A DNA stretch of 64,000 nt, taken from positions 1 through 64,000 of the forward strand of contig PALN01000030.1 in the NCBI GenBank assembly GCA_002706405.1, in the 5' to 3' direction. The position numbers were made by a program, and so were the translations under genes. Below are positions 8,802 through 16,650 of this stretch, piece by piece. The notes under the pieces were generated by a model. It had not been told where the DNA came from. It saw only the letters and a program-made list of their open reading frames with translations, and did no database searches. The DNA comes from Rhodospirillaceae bacterium (lineage in GTDB: Bacteria > Pseudomonadota > Alphaproteobacteria > Rhodospirillales > Casp-alpha2). Positions within the stretch are counted from its first letter, which is position 1; every line of letters starts with the position of its first letter.

Positions 8802-9764
8802 ATGTCCGCATTCGAGCCCTTTGAACAATTCGACGAAGTCGACGACATCATCGAGCGTCTGGAAGACCCCGATCCCGGCACGCGCCGCGTCGCCATCATG
8901 GACCTGGCCGACAGCGCCGACCCCGCCGCCGTGGCGCATCTGAAAAAGGCCCTGGCCGACGATGCCCGCGAAGTGCGGTTGCAAATCGCCCTGGCGCTGG
9001 GTGAATTCGACGGCCCCGACGCCGCCGAAGCCCTGCTGATCGCGCTGACCGATTCCGACAGCGGCGTGGCCCAGGCCGCCGCCGACAGCATGGCGGAACT
9101 GAAGGACCCGGCCTCGGCCGACCCGATCCTGCCCTTCGTCGGCCACGACTCGGCCTTCGTGCGGGCCGCCGCGTTGCGCGCCCTACGCGAACTGAAACGC
9201 CCGGAAAGCCTGAAGCCGGCCCTGGACGCACTGTCCGACCCGGAAGCCAGCGTGCGCTCCGAAGCGGTCAGCGTCGTCGGCTATCTGAAAACCGAAGATG
9301 CCCTACCCGCGCTGATGTCCATGCTGAAGGACGCCGACGCCGGCGTGCGCCGCACGGCTGCGGGGGCGCTTGGCTTCTCCGTCACCGGCGCCGCCGCCGA
9401 TACCCTGGCCCAGGCGCTGAGCGATACGGACTGGCAGGTTCGCGAAGTCGCCGCCGAAACCTTGTGCAAGGTGAAATCCGCAACGGCGATCCCCGCCCTG
9501 ATGCAGGCACTGACCGACGACTACTGGCAGGTCCGCCAGAAGGCGATCCGCTCCCTCGGCAAGCTGGGGGCGGTCGAAGCCATCGACGACATCGCGCCGT
9601 CGCTCGACCACGACATTTCCAACCTGCGCAAGGAAGCCGCCGCGGCGATGGGTGAGATCGCCTCGCCCAAGGCCGTGCCCGCCCTTGAAGCCCATCTCGA
9701 CGATCCCGATCCGGATGTCCGCAAGAACATCCGCTGGGCACTCGGCCAGATCCGCGCCGAATAG
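8802..9764 (+). CDS. HEAT-repeat protein
   Basis: 320 residues made almost wholly of about nine HEAT/PBS-lyase-like repeats of some 31 residues, with the recurring pattern AVPALxxxLxDxDxxVRxxAAxALGxI (for instance ALPALMSMLKDADAGVRRTA near 168 and VPALEAHLDDPDPDVRKNIR near 293). It is cytoplasmic, with no signal. Such solenoids are protein-binding scaffolds or cofactor-insertion helpers; the phycobilin lyases are a known case. It starts 18 bp after the ferredoxin with AAGGAG upstream, so it belongs to the flavoprotein operon and may help assembly or act as a subunit. The exact role is unknown. Confidence 0.8.
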   Translation: MSAFEPFEQFDEVDDIIERLEDPDPGTRRVAIMDLADSADPAAVAHLKKALADDAREVRLQIALALGEFDGPDAAEALLIALTDSDSGVAQAAADSMAELKDPASADPILPFVGHDSAFVRAAALRALRELKRPESLKPALDALSDPEASVRSEAVSVVGYLKTEDALPALMSMLKDADAGVRRTAAGALGFSVTGAAADTLAQALSDTDWQVREVAAETLCKVKSATAIPALMQALTDDYWQVRQKAIRSLGKLGAVEAIDDIAPSLDHDISNLRKEAAAAMGEIASPKAVPALEAHLDDPDPDVRKNIRWALGQIRAE

Positions 9765-9805
9765 ACCTGCCCCCCCCTTAACCCGCAACCGGCCCGTTCC
9801 CCGTT

Positions 9806-10558
9806 ATGAACCACATGACCCAGAACATCGTGACCCAGGAAACGACCGCGCTTCCGAAATACGTGATGGTCCGCGACTGGCTGGCGCGGCGGATCAACAC
9901 GGGTGACATTCAGCCGGGGGCGCGGCTGCCGTCGGAACATTCCCTGGTCGCCAAGTTCGGCGTGTCGCGGGTCACCGTGCGTCACGCCCTTGATGCCCTG
10001 AAGAAATCCGGCATGGTCGAAAGCCATCAGGGCCAGGGCCATTTCGTGCGCGGCATCAAGGCCGAGTTGGACATGCGCCGCCTGCGGGGGCTGGGCGAAG
10101 CGCTCGGCCCCAACGGCTTGCAGGCGACGGCACAGCTTCTGGAACGGGCGGAGATCAAGGCCAACCGGCAGGTCCGCCAGGCCCTGGCTTTGCCGGCTTC
10201 GAGCGTGGTCACCGTAGTGCGCCGCCTGCGCCTGGCCAACGCGGTCCCCATCTGTTTCGAGGAACGCTACCTTCTGCCCCAGGTCGGCCGTCTTCTGTCG
10301 GACCGCGACCTGGAATCGAGCGACGTCTGCACCCTGCTGGAACGGTCGCGCGGCATCGCCATCGCCTTCGGCGACGTCGTCATGGACATGGTCAAAGCTG
10401 CCCCCAAACTGGCCCAGCATTTGGACATCGAACCGGGAGCCACGGTCGTGCGCACGGAACAGGTCAACGTCGACGTCAACGGCGTCGCCATCGATTTTTG
10501 CATTCGCCATGCCGTGGCCGAGGCCTTTCGCTACCGCACCCGCATCGGCCGCTGGTAG
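9806..10558 (+). CDS. GntR-family transcriptional regulator, HutC/UTRA type
   Basis: 250 residues. A winged helix-turn-helix at about 12-85 carries the GntR pattern (GDIQPGARLPSEHSLVAKFG, then VSRVTVRHALDALKKSGMV). A UTRA ligand-binding domain at about 100-245 includes PICFEERYLLP and the C-terminal RTEQVNVDVNGVAIDF region. UTRA regulators usually sense the substrate or an intermediate of the pathway they control. It lies 41 bp after the HEAT gene and 10 bp before the thioredoxin gene, so it is probably the local regulator of this cluster. The start at 9806 is one of two nearby ATGs (the other is 9815). Confidence 0.85.
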   Translation: MNHMTQNIVTQETTALPKYVMVRDWLARRINTGDIQPGARLPSEHSLVAKFGVSRVTVRHALDALKKSGMVESHQGQGHFVRGIKAELDMRRLRGLGEALGPNGLQATAQLLERAEIKANRQVRQALALPASSVVTVVRRLRLANAVPICFEERYLLPQVGRLLSDRDLESSDVCTLLERSRGIAIAFGDVVMDMVKAAPKLAQHLDIEPGATVVRTEQVNVDVNGVAIDFCIRHAVAEAFRYRTRIGRW

Positions 10559-10568
10559 ACCGCGCGCC

Positions 10569-11123
10569 ATGCGCCTTTCCGACTTTCCGCACAGCCACCA
10601 ACTGGCCGCCGCGATCTTCGCGGCGGTCTTTCTTTTCACCCCGCCGGAGGCCGCCGCCGACGACGCCAAACCGATGGCCGAAGCGCCGACCCCCATCGCC
10701 GCCCCGGCGATCGAGTTGCCGCGGCTCGACGGCAGCCGCTTTTCCCTCGCCGACCGCAAGGGCAGGTTCACGCTGGTCAACTTCTGGGCCCTTTGGTGCG
10801 CGCCATGCCGCCTGGAAATGCCGGCACTCGCCCGGCTGAAAAAACGGATGGTGGGGCGGGGGCTTGATGTGGTGGCCGTGAATCTTGGCGACAAGCCGGA
10901 GGCCGTGACCCGGTTCCTGAAACAGGTGGATGCGGGGGGACTGACCATTGTGATGGACCGGCAAATCGCGGTCGGACGCGCTTGGCATGTCCAGGGTCTA
11001 CCGGCGACATTCCTGGTCGGGCCCGACGGCACCATCACCCATGCCGCCCTCGGCGCGCGTGATTGGGCGGCGGATGCGACCCTACGCTGGTTCGAAACGC
11101 AGACTGCAAACGCGGTCCGCTGA
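10569..11123 (+). CDS. TlpA/ResA-like periplasmic thioredoxin
   Basis: 184 residues from the ATG at 10569. The signal sequence spans about 1-34 (LAAAIFAAVFLFTPPEAAA). The thioredoxin fold follows, with active site FWALWCAPCRLEMP (CAPC near 77-80) and the cis-Pro loop GLPATFLVGPDG near 149-160. These proteins reduce periplasmic disulfides during cytochrome c maturation or CuA-site assembly. That fits the SCO, PCuAC and cytochrome c genes 4-6 kb downstream in the same direction. It is the last gene before the sigma-54 promoter, so it closes the first transcription block. Confidence 0.85.
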   Translation: MRLSDFPHSHQLAAAIFAAVFLFTPPEAAADDAKPMAEAPTPIAAPAIELPRLDGSRFSLADRKGRFTLVNFWALWCAPCRLEMPALARLKKRMVGRGLDVVAVNLGDKPEAVTRFLKQVDAGGLTIVMDRQIAVGRAWHVQGLPATFLVGPDGTITHAALGARDWAADATLRWFETQTANAVR

Positions 11124-11359
11124 CCTCTTTCAACAGCCAGGGCCGCCCCAGAGTCCGCCCCCGGATTCGAGCCCGATTTCCGCCGCACCAGGCCTCCCGT
11201 TCCCGCGCCCCGAAACAGCAGAATTCCGGGAACTTGTATCCTCTCAATGGGCACGTTTGTGATTAAAATTTATACAGAAATGTGGCGCAGATTAAAAAAT
11301 AATCATATCTGGCCCGCACTGCAACAAAACCCTCAAAACAAGGCTATTTTTTCCTTTTA
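11124..11359. other. Upstream part of the intergenic region before the ABC operon
   Basis: GC-rich to about 11240, then abruptly AT-rich. No gene is supported. Enhancer sites for a sigma-54 activator would be expected here, but no clear NtrC (TGCACC/GGTGCA) or NifA (TGT-N10-ACA) motif was found. Confidence 0.4.
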
Positions 11360-11372
11360 TATCAAATGGTTA
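11360..11372 (+). promoter_or_regulatory. IHF binding-site consensus match
   Basis: TATCAAATGGTTA matches WATCAANNNNTTR at every fixed position and lies in an AT-rich tract. Its centre is about 57 bp upstream of the start point predicted from the sigma-54 element, the usual place for IHF-assisted DNA bending between an enhancer and a sigma-54 promoter. Confidence 0.55.
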
Positions 11373-11395
11373 TTTTTCTTTCGCGCACGCAAAAA

Positions 11396-11412
11396 TTGGC
11401 AAGATCCTTGCA
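11396..11412 (+). promoter_or_regulatory. Sigma-54 (RpoN) promoter of the ABC-transporter operon
   Basis: TTGGCAAGATCCTTGCA matches the consensus YTGGCACGRNNNTTGCW at every fixed position except one (A for C). The essential GG (11398-11399) and GC (11410-11411) have the required 10-nt spacing. Transcription would start near 11423, giving a leader of about 44 nt with AAAGGAG before the ATG at 11467. Confidence 0.75.
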
Positions 11413-11466
11413 GCGATAAGGGGCGTAACGAGACAACTTAGATGCAGAGCAAAGGAGAATCTAACA

Positions 11467-12831
11467 ATGCTCAGGCACGTAACGCAGGGATTGGCGATTG
11501 GCGCCTTATTGGCGGTGACAGCGGCGGCACCGGCCCAGGCCAAAACGATCAAGGTGGCCATCGGCCATCAAAGCATGTGTACCGACACCTATACGGCGGG
11601 CATCGTCGTCAAGGAACTGAAGCTCCTTGAAAAGCACTTGCCCAAGACCGGCAAGTACAAGGATGTCGACTACGACATCAGCTGGGCCGATTACTCGTCG
11701 GGTGGCCCCATCACCAACCAGATGATGGCCAACAAGTTGAACATCGGGGTGATGGGCGACTATCCGCTGATCGTCAACGGCGCCAAGTTCCAGGCCACGG
11801 ACAGCCTGCGCACCTACTACGTCGCGGGAACCGGTTACAACGTTAAAGGTTCGGGCAACGCCATCGTGGTGCCCGTGAAGTCGGACATCTACAAAATCGG
11901 CGACCTCGAGGGCAAGGAAGTATCCACGCCCGTCGGCTCGGCCGCCTGGGGCATGCTGCTGAAGGCCGCCCAGGACAACAAGATCAAGTTCCAGTTGAAG
12001 AACCAGAGCCCCGCCGTGGGTGCGGCCAACATCGCCGCGGGCAAGATCGATGCCCATTCGGACTTCTGTCCGTGGTCGGAAATCATGGAATTCCGCGGCA
12101 CCGGCCGCAAGATCTATGACGGTTCGGAAGCCGGCGTGCCCTATCTGCACGGCGTCGTCGTGCGCAAGGATCTGGCCGACGAGTATCCGGAAGTGGTCCA
12201 GGCCTTCATCAAGGCCGTCTATGACGCCGGCAAGTGGATCAAGGAAGATCCGATGCGGGCCACGGATCTGATGGAAAAATGGACCGGCGTGGAGAAGGAA
12301 GTCCTCTACATCTACTTCTCCAAAGGCGGTCACCTGAGCCTCGATCCGACCATCAAGCCCAAGTGGACCGAGGCCCTGACCTTCGATCACACCGTCCTGG
12401 TTCGCGAAAAGGCGATCCCGCCCTTGGACTTCAAGGAATGGATCACCGAGAAGTACATCAAGGCCGCCTATAAGGACATGGGCGTGGACTACGAGAAGGA
12501 CAAGGCGGAGATCGTCGACCCGGCGGTCGCCAATGCCGGCCTTCCCAACGAGATCTGGCACGCCCGTGACGGGATCAAGTCCTATGCGACCCTGCCTGAA
12601 TTCCTGGGCGCCGTCGCCAAGTTCCGGGCCACGGGTGCGAAGATCAACGCCACCTACGTCTACGACAAGGAAACAGGGCTCAAACTGTTCGGCAAGACCG
12701 CCTTCTGGGTGACCACGCCGAAGGGTGGGTTCGCGACCTTCCTGCGCCGCGGCGAAGCCGAGAAATATGCCGCCTCCGTCGACGGCAAGGTCATCGACTT
12801 CGAAGACGCCATCGGCATGAAGTCCAGTTAA
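11467..12831 (+). CDS. ABC transporter substrate-binding protein, NrtA/SsuA/TauA-like
   Basis: 454 residues, long for a family that is usually 320-400. The signal peptide is about 1-28 (LAIGALLAVTAAAPAQA). The mature part begins TIKVAIGHQSMCTDTYTAG, as in nitrate/sulfonate/taurine binders. It continues with NQMMANKLNIGVMGDYPL near 78-95, the hinge segment KEVSTPVGSAAWGMLLKAAQ near 150-170 and AAGKIDAHSDFCPW near 190. The C-terminal 110 residues (after about 345) extend beyond the standard domain. It is the first gene of the sigma-54-driven operon and is followed by a 13-bp hairpin and then permease and ATPase genes. The ligand is not predictable from motifs; a small oxoanion, sulfonate or nitrile/amine-type compound is likely. 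Confidence 0.8.
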   Translation: MLRHVTQGLAIGALLAVTAAAPAQAKTIKVAIGHQSMCTDTYTAGIVVKELKLLEKHLPKTGKYKDVDYDISWADYSSGGPITNQMMANKLNIGVMGDYPLIVNGAKFQATDSLRTYYVAGTGYNVKGSGNAIVVPVKSDIYKIGDLEGKEVSTPVGSAAWGMLLKAAQDNKIKFQLKNQSPAVGAANIAAGKIDAHSDFCPWSEIMEFRGTGRKIYDGSEAGVPYLHGVVVRKDLADEYPEVVQAFIKAVYDAGKWIKEDPMRATDLMEKWTGVEKEVLYIYFSKGGHLSLDPTIKPKWTEALTFDHTVLVREKAIPPLDFKEWITEKYIKAAYKDMGVDYEKDKAEIVDPAVANAGLPNEIWHARDGIKSYATLPEFLGAVAKFRATGAKINATYVYDKETGLKLFGKTAFWVTTPKGGFATFLRRGEAEKYAASVDGKVIDFEDAIGMKSS

Positions 12832-12845
12832 CCACACGCCTGACC

Positions 12846-12878
12846 GGCGGGGCGGAGGACCGACACCTCCGCCCCGCC
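12846..12878 (+). terminator. Strong hairpin between binding-protein and permease genes
   Basis: Perfect 13-bp stem (GGCGGGGCGGAGG / CCTCCGCCCCGCC) with a 7-nt loop, followed by GCCTTTTCC. It lies just after the binding-protein stop. The weak T run suggests partial termination or 3'-end protection, which raises the binding protein above the membrane subunits, rather than full termination. Confidence 0.7.
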
Positions 12879-12927
12879 GCCTTTTCCCGGCCCCGGCCGA
12901 CCCCCCGATAAAAGCCCGCAGACGGCC

Positions 12928-13902
12928 ATGAGCATTCAAGAAAACGACGACCGAAAACACGGAGACCCAGGCGCGATGAACGCTCCCATTCCAGACCCGC
13001 AGCCCACCCCTCCGGCCGGCGCCGACGCCGCCCCCTCGACCGCCGCTGGCGACGCCGAGGCCCGTCAGCCGGTCACGCCCAAGGAAGCCGTCGGCGTCCT
13101 GATCGCCGCCGTGTTGAAGCCCAAGGCCCTGGTACCCTTTGCCAAGTCCTGGTCGATCCGGCTGACCGCGCTGGCGTTCGGCGTTTTGCTGTGGCACGTC
13201 GCGACGGAAACGAAATTCAATTTCTTCATCAACTTCGAGAACGTCCCCTCGCCGGCCAAGGTGTGGACCGCCTTCGTCGCCCATGTTCATTCGACCGAGT
13301 TCTATATCCATATCGCGGTATCGATGCAGCGCATCGTCATCGGCTATATGAGCGCCGTCGTGCTCGGCATTCTGCTGGGCCTGGTGATCGGTCGTTCGCG
13401 CCTGGCCCGTGACGTGATCTCCCCCTATATCGAAATTCTGCGCCCGATCCCGGCAGTGGCCTGGATTCCGCTGGCCATCCTGATGTGGCCGACCGAGGAA
13501 AGCTCGATCATCTACATCACGTTCCTGGGCGCCCTGTTCCCGATCATCCTGAACACGGCCCATGGCGCCGAGCTGACCCCGGACGTGCTGATCCGCGCCG
13601 CCAAGTCCCTGGGCGCCAACCGCCGGGAAATCTTCTGGCATGTGGTCATTCCCGCGGCCCTGCCGTCCATCACCGCCGGGCTGGCCATCGGCATGGGGGT
13701 TTCCTGGTTTTCGCTGCTTGCCGGGGAAATCATTTCCGGCCAATACGGCATCGGCTACTTCACCTGGAACGCCTACTCGCTGATCAACTATCCGGACATC
13801 GTCGTCGGCATGCTGATGATCGGCGGCCTGGGCACGCTGTCGACCTATGCCGTGCGGCTGGCGACCCGCCCGCTCCTCAGCTGGCAGCGGAGGTCGCGAT
13901 GA
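12928..13902 (+). CDS. ABC transporter permease, SsuC/TauC/NrtB type
   Basis: 324 residues. The first 75 are a Pro/Ala-rich cytoplasmic extension with no family counterpart. About six TM segments follow, with the inner-membrane permease (EAA) loop near 217-240: AAKSLGANRREIFWHVVIPA. The EAA loop contacts the ATPase encoded two genes downstream. An alternative start at ATG 12976 has GGAG upstream and would shorten the extension by 16 residues. The stop overlaps the next start (ATGA), so translation is coupled. Confidence 0.85.
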   Translation: MSIQENDDRKHGDPGAMNAPIPDPQPTPPAGADAAPSTAAGDAEARQPVTPKEAVGVLIAAVLKPKALVPFAKSWSIRLTALAFGVLLWHVATETKFNFFINFENVPSPAKVWTAFVAHVHSTEFYIHIAVSMQRIVIGYMSAVVLGILLGLVIGRSRLARDVISPYIEILRPIPAVAWIPLAILMWPTEESSIIYITFLGALFPIILNTAHGAELTPDVLIRAAKSLGANRREIFWHVVIPAALPSITAGLAIGMGVSWFSLLAGEIISGQYGIGYFTWNAYSLINYPDIVVGMLMIGGLGTLSTYAVRLATRPLLSWQRRSR

Positions 13903-14597
13903 CGGCCGCCGCCAGGGCAACACGCATCACGTCCGCCGTCGCGGCGCGGCCGCGGCTGTGGTGGGCCGTGACGCTGGGGTTTCCCGCCGTCTACCACCTT
14001 ATGATGTTCGCCGCCCTGGTGGCCCGCTTTCAGGCCTGGCCCAACTACGCCGTCACCTACGACTGGCTGGGCAACGTCACCGAGATCATCCGTGCGACGC
14101 CGTCCTTGTCCGACATGGGCGCGATCATCGCCCAGGAATGGCTGTTTGAGGTCGGGCGCATGAATTACGACTACGGCAACGGCATTTCCGAATGGAGCCT
14201 GCATATCAACCCGGCCAAGGTGCTGATCATCTGCCTGCTAGGCGGCCTGGTCGCGACCCTGACGACGCTGGTGGCCGCGCGCCGGGCACAATGCTCGTCG
14301 GCCCGTCTGGGCGGCGCCGGGGCCGCCGGCGGCCTGGGGGCGGCCCTGGTCGGCATGACCAACGTGACCCTGGCCTGGGTCGTCTGCTGCGCCACGCCCA
14401 ACTGGGTCGTTGGATTGGCGATCCTGGGACTGGGCGTGTCGTCCTCCCTGTGGCTGGAACAGTTTGGCTGGTGGATCGAATACGCCGGCTTCGTCCTGCT
14501 TCTGGCCTCCCTTTATCTGCTGTCGGGCGATCCCAAGACCGCCGAAACGGCGCATCAAACCGCAATTCCACAATCAGCCATGGGAGCCCCCCGATGA
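13899..14597 (+). CDS. Uncharacterised multi-TM protein within the ABC operon
   Basis: 232 residues; no family recognised. It has about six hydrophobic segments: near 23-43 (WWAVTLGFPAVYHLMMF), 108-130, 141-157, 162-172, 174-186 and 193-208. Between the first and second lies a soluble region of some 60 residues with many aromatics (FQAWPNYAVTYDWLG, then MNYDYGNGISEWSLHINPAK), probably periplasmic. There is no EAA loop, so it is not a second permease of the usual kind. Both ends overlap neighbouring genes by ATGA, showing strict co-translation with the permease and the ATPase. It may be an auxiliary transporter subunit or a membrane anchor for the periplasmic redox proteins encoded downstream. 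Confidence 0.65.
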   Translation: MTAAARATRITSAVAARPRLWWAVTLGFPAVYHLMMFAALVARFQAWPNYAVTYDWLGNVTEIIRATPSLSDMGAIIAQEWLFEVGRMNYDYGNGISEWSLHINPAKVLIICLLGGLVATLTTLVAARRAQCSSARLGGAGAAGGLGAALVGMTNVTLAWVVCCATPNWVVGLAILGLGVSSSLWLEQFGWWIEYAGFVLLLASLYLLSGDPKTAETAHQTAIPQSAMGAPR

Positions 14598-15451
14598 TCG
14601 CCAACATCATCAGTCTTACCCGCGACAAGGATACGGAGGCCGATGCCCGCCGCGCCAGTGAAGGCAAAGGCCACGTCGTCATTGATGACGTGGCCGTGGT
14701 ATTCGGATCCGGCAGCGATGCCCATACGGCCGTGGAACGCACGACCCTGGATGTGAAACCCGGGGAATTCCTGTGCATCCTCGGCCCGTCGGGCTGCGGC
14801 AAATCAACGCTGCTGAACTCGGTCGCCGGCTTCGTCCAGCCGACCGCCGGCAGCGTCAAGGTCGACGGCAAGGCCGTCACCCAGCCCGGCCCCGACCGCG
14901 GCATGGTGTTTCAGCAGTATTCCCTGATGCCGTGGAAAAGCGTGCGCGACAATATTGCGTTCGGACCGCTTCTGGCCGGACACAGCCGCTCCGAAGCGCA
15001 ATCCATCGCCTACACCTTCCTCAACATGGTCGGGCTGTCGCGTTTCGCAAAGCACTACCCCTCGGAATTGTCGGGCGGCATGCAGCAGCGCGTGGGCATC
15101 GCCCGCGCACTCGCCAACTATCCGTCCGTCCTGCTGATGGACGAGCCGTTCGGCGCCCTCGATGCTCAGACCCGGCTGATGATGCAGGAAAACCTTCTGC
15201 GCATCTGGGAGGACTTCGGCACCACGGTGATGTTCGTGACCCACGACGTGGACGAGGCCGTGTTCCTGGCCGACCGGGTGGTCGTCATGAGTGCCGCGCC
15301 CGGGCGCATCATCGACGATTTCAAGGTCGACATCCCCCGCCCGCGCACACCGGAAATCTATACCGACGAGACCTTCGTCGCGCTGAAGCGCCGCTGCATG
15401 GAGCGCATCCGCAGCGAAAGCCTGCGCGCCTTTGATCAACAGAACCACTGA
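14594..15451 (+). CDS. ABC transporter ATP-binding protein, SsuB/TauB/NrtD type
   Basis: 285 residues from the ATG at 14594, which overlaps the preceding stop; the open frame extends further upstream but only as a shadow. Walker A GPSGCGKST is near 63-71, the Q-loop is in MVFQQYSLMPW, the signature LSGGMQQRVGIARAL is near 158, Walker B VLLMDEPFGALD near 180 and the switch His in MFVTHDVDEA near 213. The LMPWKSV and ALDAQTR segments are typical of nitrate/sulfonate/taurine importers. The N-terminal 35 residues precede the usual family start. It energises uptake of the ligand caught by the 454-residue binding protein. Confidence 0.9.
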   Translation: MIANIISLTRDKDTEADARRASEGKGHVVIDDVAVVFGSGSDAHTAVERTTLDVKPGEFLCILGPSGCGKSTLLNSVAGFVQPTAGSVKVDGKAVTQPGPDRGMVFQQYSLMPWKSVRDNIAFGPLLAGHSRSEAQSIAYTFLNMVGLSRFAKHYPSELSGGMQQRVGIARALANYPSVLLMDEPFGALDAQTRLMMQENLLRIWEDFGTTVMFVTHDVDEAVFLADRVVVMSAAPGRIIDDFKVDIPRPRTPEIYTDETFVALKRRCMERIRSESLRAFDQQNH

Positions 15452-15474
15452 CCCGGAGCAAGGAGCTCTTACCC

Positions 15475-16092
15475 ATGGCCCGCCGCCGCATTCTCTCCCT
15501 CGCTGTGTTTGTCCTCGCCCTCGGCCTGGGTGCTGCGGCAGGGCGGGCGGAGATCCGCGTGGTCGAACCGGACCCGCCGGCTCCCCTGCGCGCTTTCACC
15601 CTTGCCGACCATAAGGGCCAGCCGTTCACGGCCGACCGCTACAAGGGCCATTGGTCGCTGACCACCATCGGCTTCACGTCGTGCCCGGATGTCTGTCCCT
15701 TCGTGCTGTCCAACATCGTCGAAGTCGTCAGGCAGATGACGCTCCGCGTGCGTCCGGACAAACTGCCCCAGGTGGTGTTCGTCGGCGTCGACCCCAAGCG
15801 CGACACGCCCGTAATGGCCGATTACGTGGCCCATTTCGACCCGAACTTCATCGGCGTGACCGGCACCCATGCGGAACTGTCCAAGCTTGTCGAAGGCATC
15901 GACGGGTTCTACCGCATCGGCAAACCCGACAAGGACGGCAACTACGAGGTTCAGCACAGCGCCAGCGTCATCGTCACCGGCCCCGACGGGCGGGTCCATG
16001 CCAAGCTGTCGCCGCCGCTCGACCCCGGTGGGGTCGCTGAGTATCTGGCCCGCAAGCAAATCGCCTATGTCCGCGCGCAAAGGAATAATTGA
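15475..16092 (+). CDS. SCO1/SenC-family copper chaperone
   Basis: 205 residues. The signal sequence is at about 1-24 (ILSLAVFVLALGLGAAAGRA). A thioredoxin-like fold carries the copper ligands in FTSCPDVCPFVL (C-x3-C near 71-75) and the His in VQHSASVIVTGPDGRV near 162. SCO proteins deliver or reduce copper for the CuA centre of cytochrome oxidase. It starts 23 bp after the ATPase with AAGGAG upstream, in the same direction, and is followed without a gap by PCuAC. No oxidase genes are in the window, so the copper target lies elsewhere or is unusual. Confidence 0.9.
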   Translation: MARRRILSLAVFVLALGLGAAAGRAEIRVVEPDPPAPLRAFTLADHKGQPFTADRYKGHWSLTTIGFTSCPDVCPFVLSNIVEVVRQMTLRVRPDKLPQVVFVGVDPKRDTPVMADYVAHFDPNFIGVTGTHAELSKLVEGIDGFYRIGKPDKDGNYEVQHSASVIVTGPDGRVHAKLSPPLDPGGVAEYLARKQIAYVRAQRNN

Positions 16093-16650
16093 ATGACATC
16101 AAGCATCCGCAAAACCTGTCTCGGCTGCCTGACCGGCGCGATCCTGGCCATGTCACAGCCCCAGGGCGCCCTTGCCTGCGAGGCCCATGCCGGCCATGCC
16201 CCCCAGACGGCGACGACCAAGACCGCAACCCAAGGCCCGGTCATGGCCATGGACGCCTGGGTCCCGGTCGCCCCGCCGGGGGTGAAGGCCCATGCGGCCT
16301 ATCTGGTCCTGATGAACCACGGTGCGGGGCTTCGCGCGGTCACGGCGGTGCACAGTCCCCAGTATGCCTCGGCGGCCATGCACGCCAGCCAGGTCAAGGA
16401 CGGCGTCAACGTCATGCAGCATCTGGCCCAGGTCGATCTGCCGGCGGGATCCTCCGTGGCGTTCAAGCCGCACGGTCTGCATATCATGCTGATGGGGCCC
16501 AAGAAGCCCATGGCCTCGGGCGACAAGGTCGAGCTTTCCCTGACCCTGGACGACGGATCGACCGTCGCGGTCACCGCCCATGTCCGCAAGCGGCAGCCGG
16601 CCGGCCCCATGAACCACGACCATATGGGTCATGACCACAAAGGGTCGTGA
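16093..16650 (+). CDS. PCuAC-type periplasmic copper chaperone (DUF461)
   Basis: 185 residues. The signal peptide is about 1-28. The core has the Cu(I)-binding pattern with His and Met ligands: ASAAMHASQVKDGVNVMQH near 94-112 and FKPHGLHIMLMGPK near 125-138. A His/Met-rich tail (NHDHMGHDHKGS) ends the protein, and the mature N-terminus is also His-containing (CEAHAGHAP); both could add copper sites. The ATG directly follows the SCO stop codon. SCO and PCuAC cooperate in CuA loading in other bacteria. Confidence 0.88.
   Translation: MTSSIRKTCLGCLTGAILAMSQPQGALACEAHAGHAPQTATTKTATQGPVMAMDAWVPVAPPGVKAHAAYLVLMNHGAGLRAVTAVHSPQYASAAMHASQVKDGVNVMQHLAQVDLPAGSSVAFKPHGLHIMLMGPKKPMASGDKVELSLTLDDGSTVAVTAHVRKRQPAGPMNHDHMGHDHKGS

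Noticed and set aside
11506-13923. 805-codon minus-strand frame opposite the binding-protein and permease genes
   Set aside because: Shadow of two well-supported plus-strand genes. Its sequence shows low-complexity composition and no family motif.
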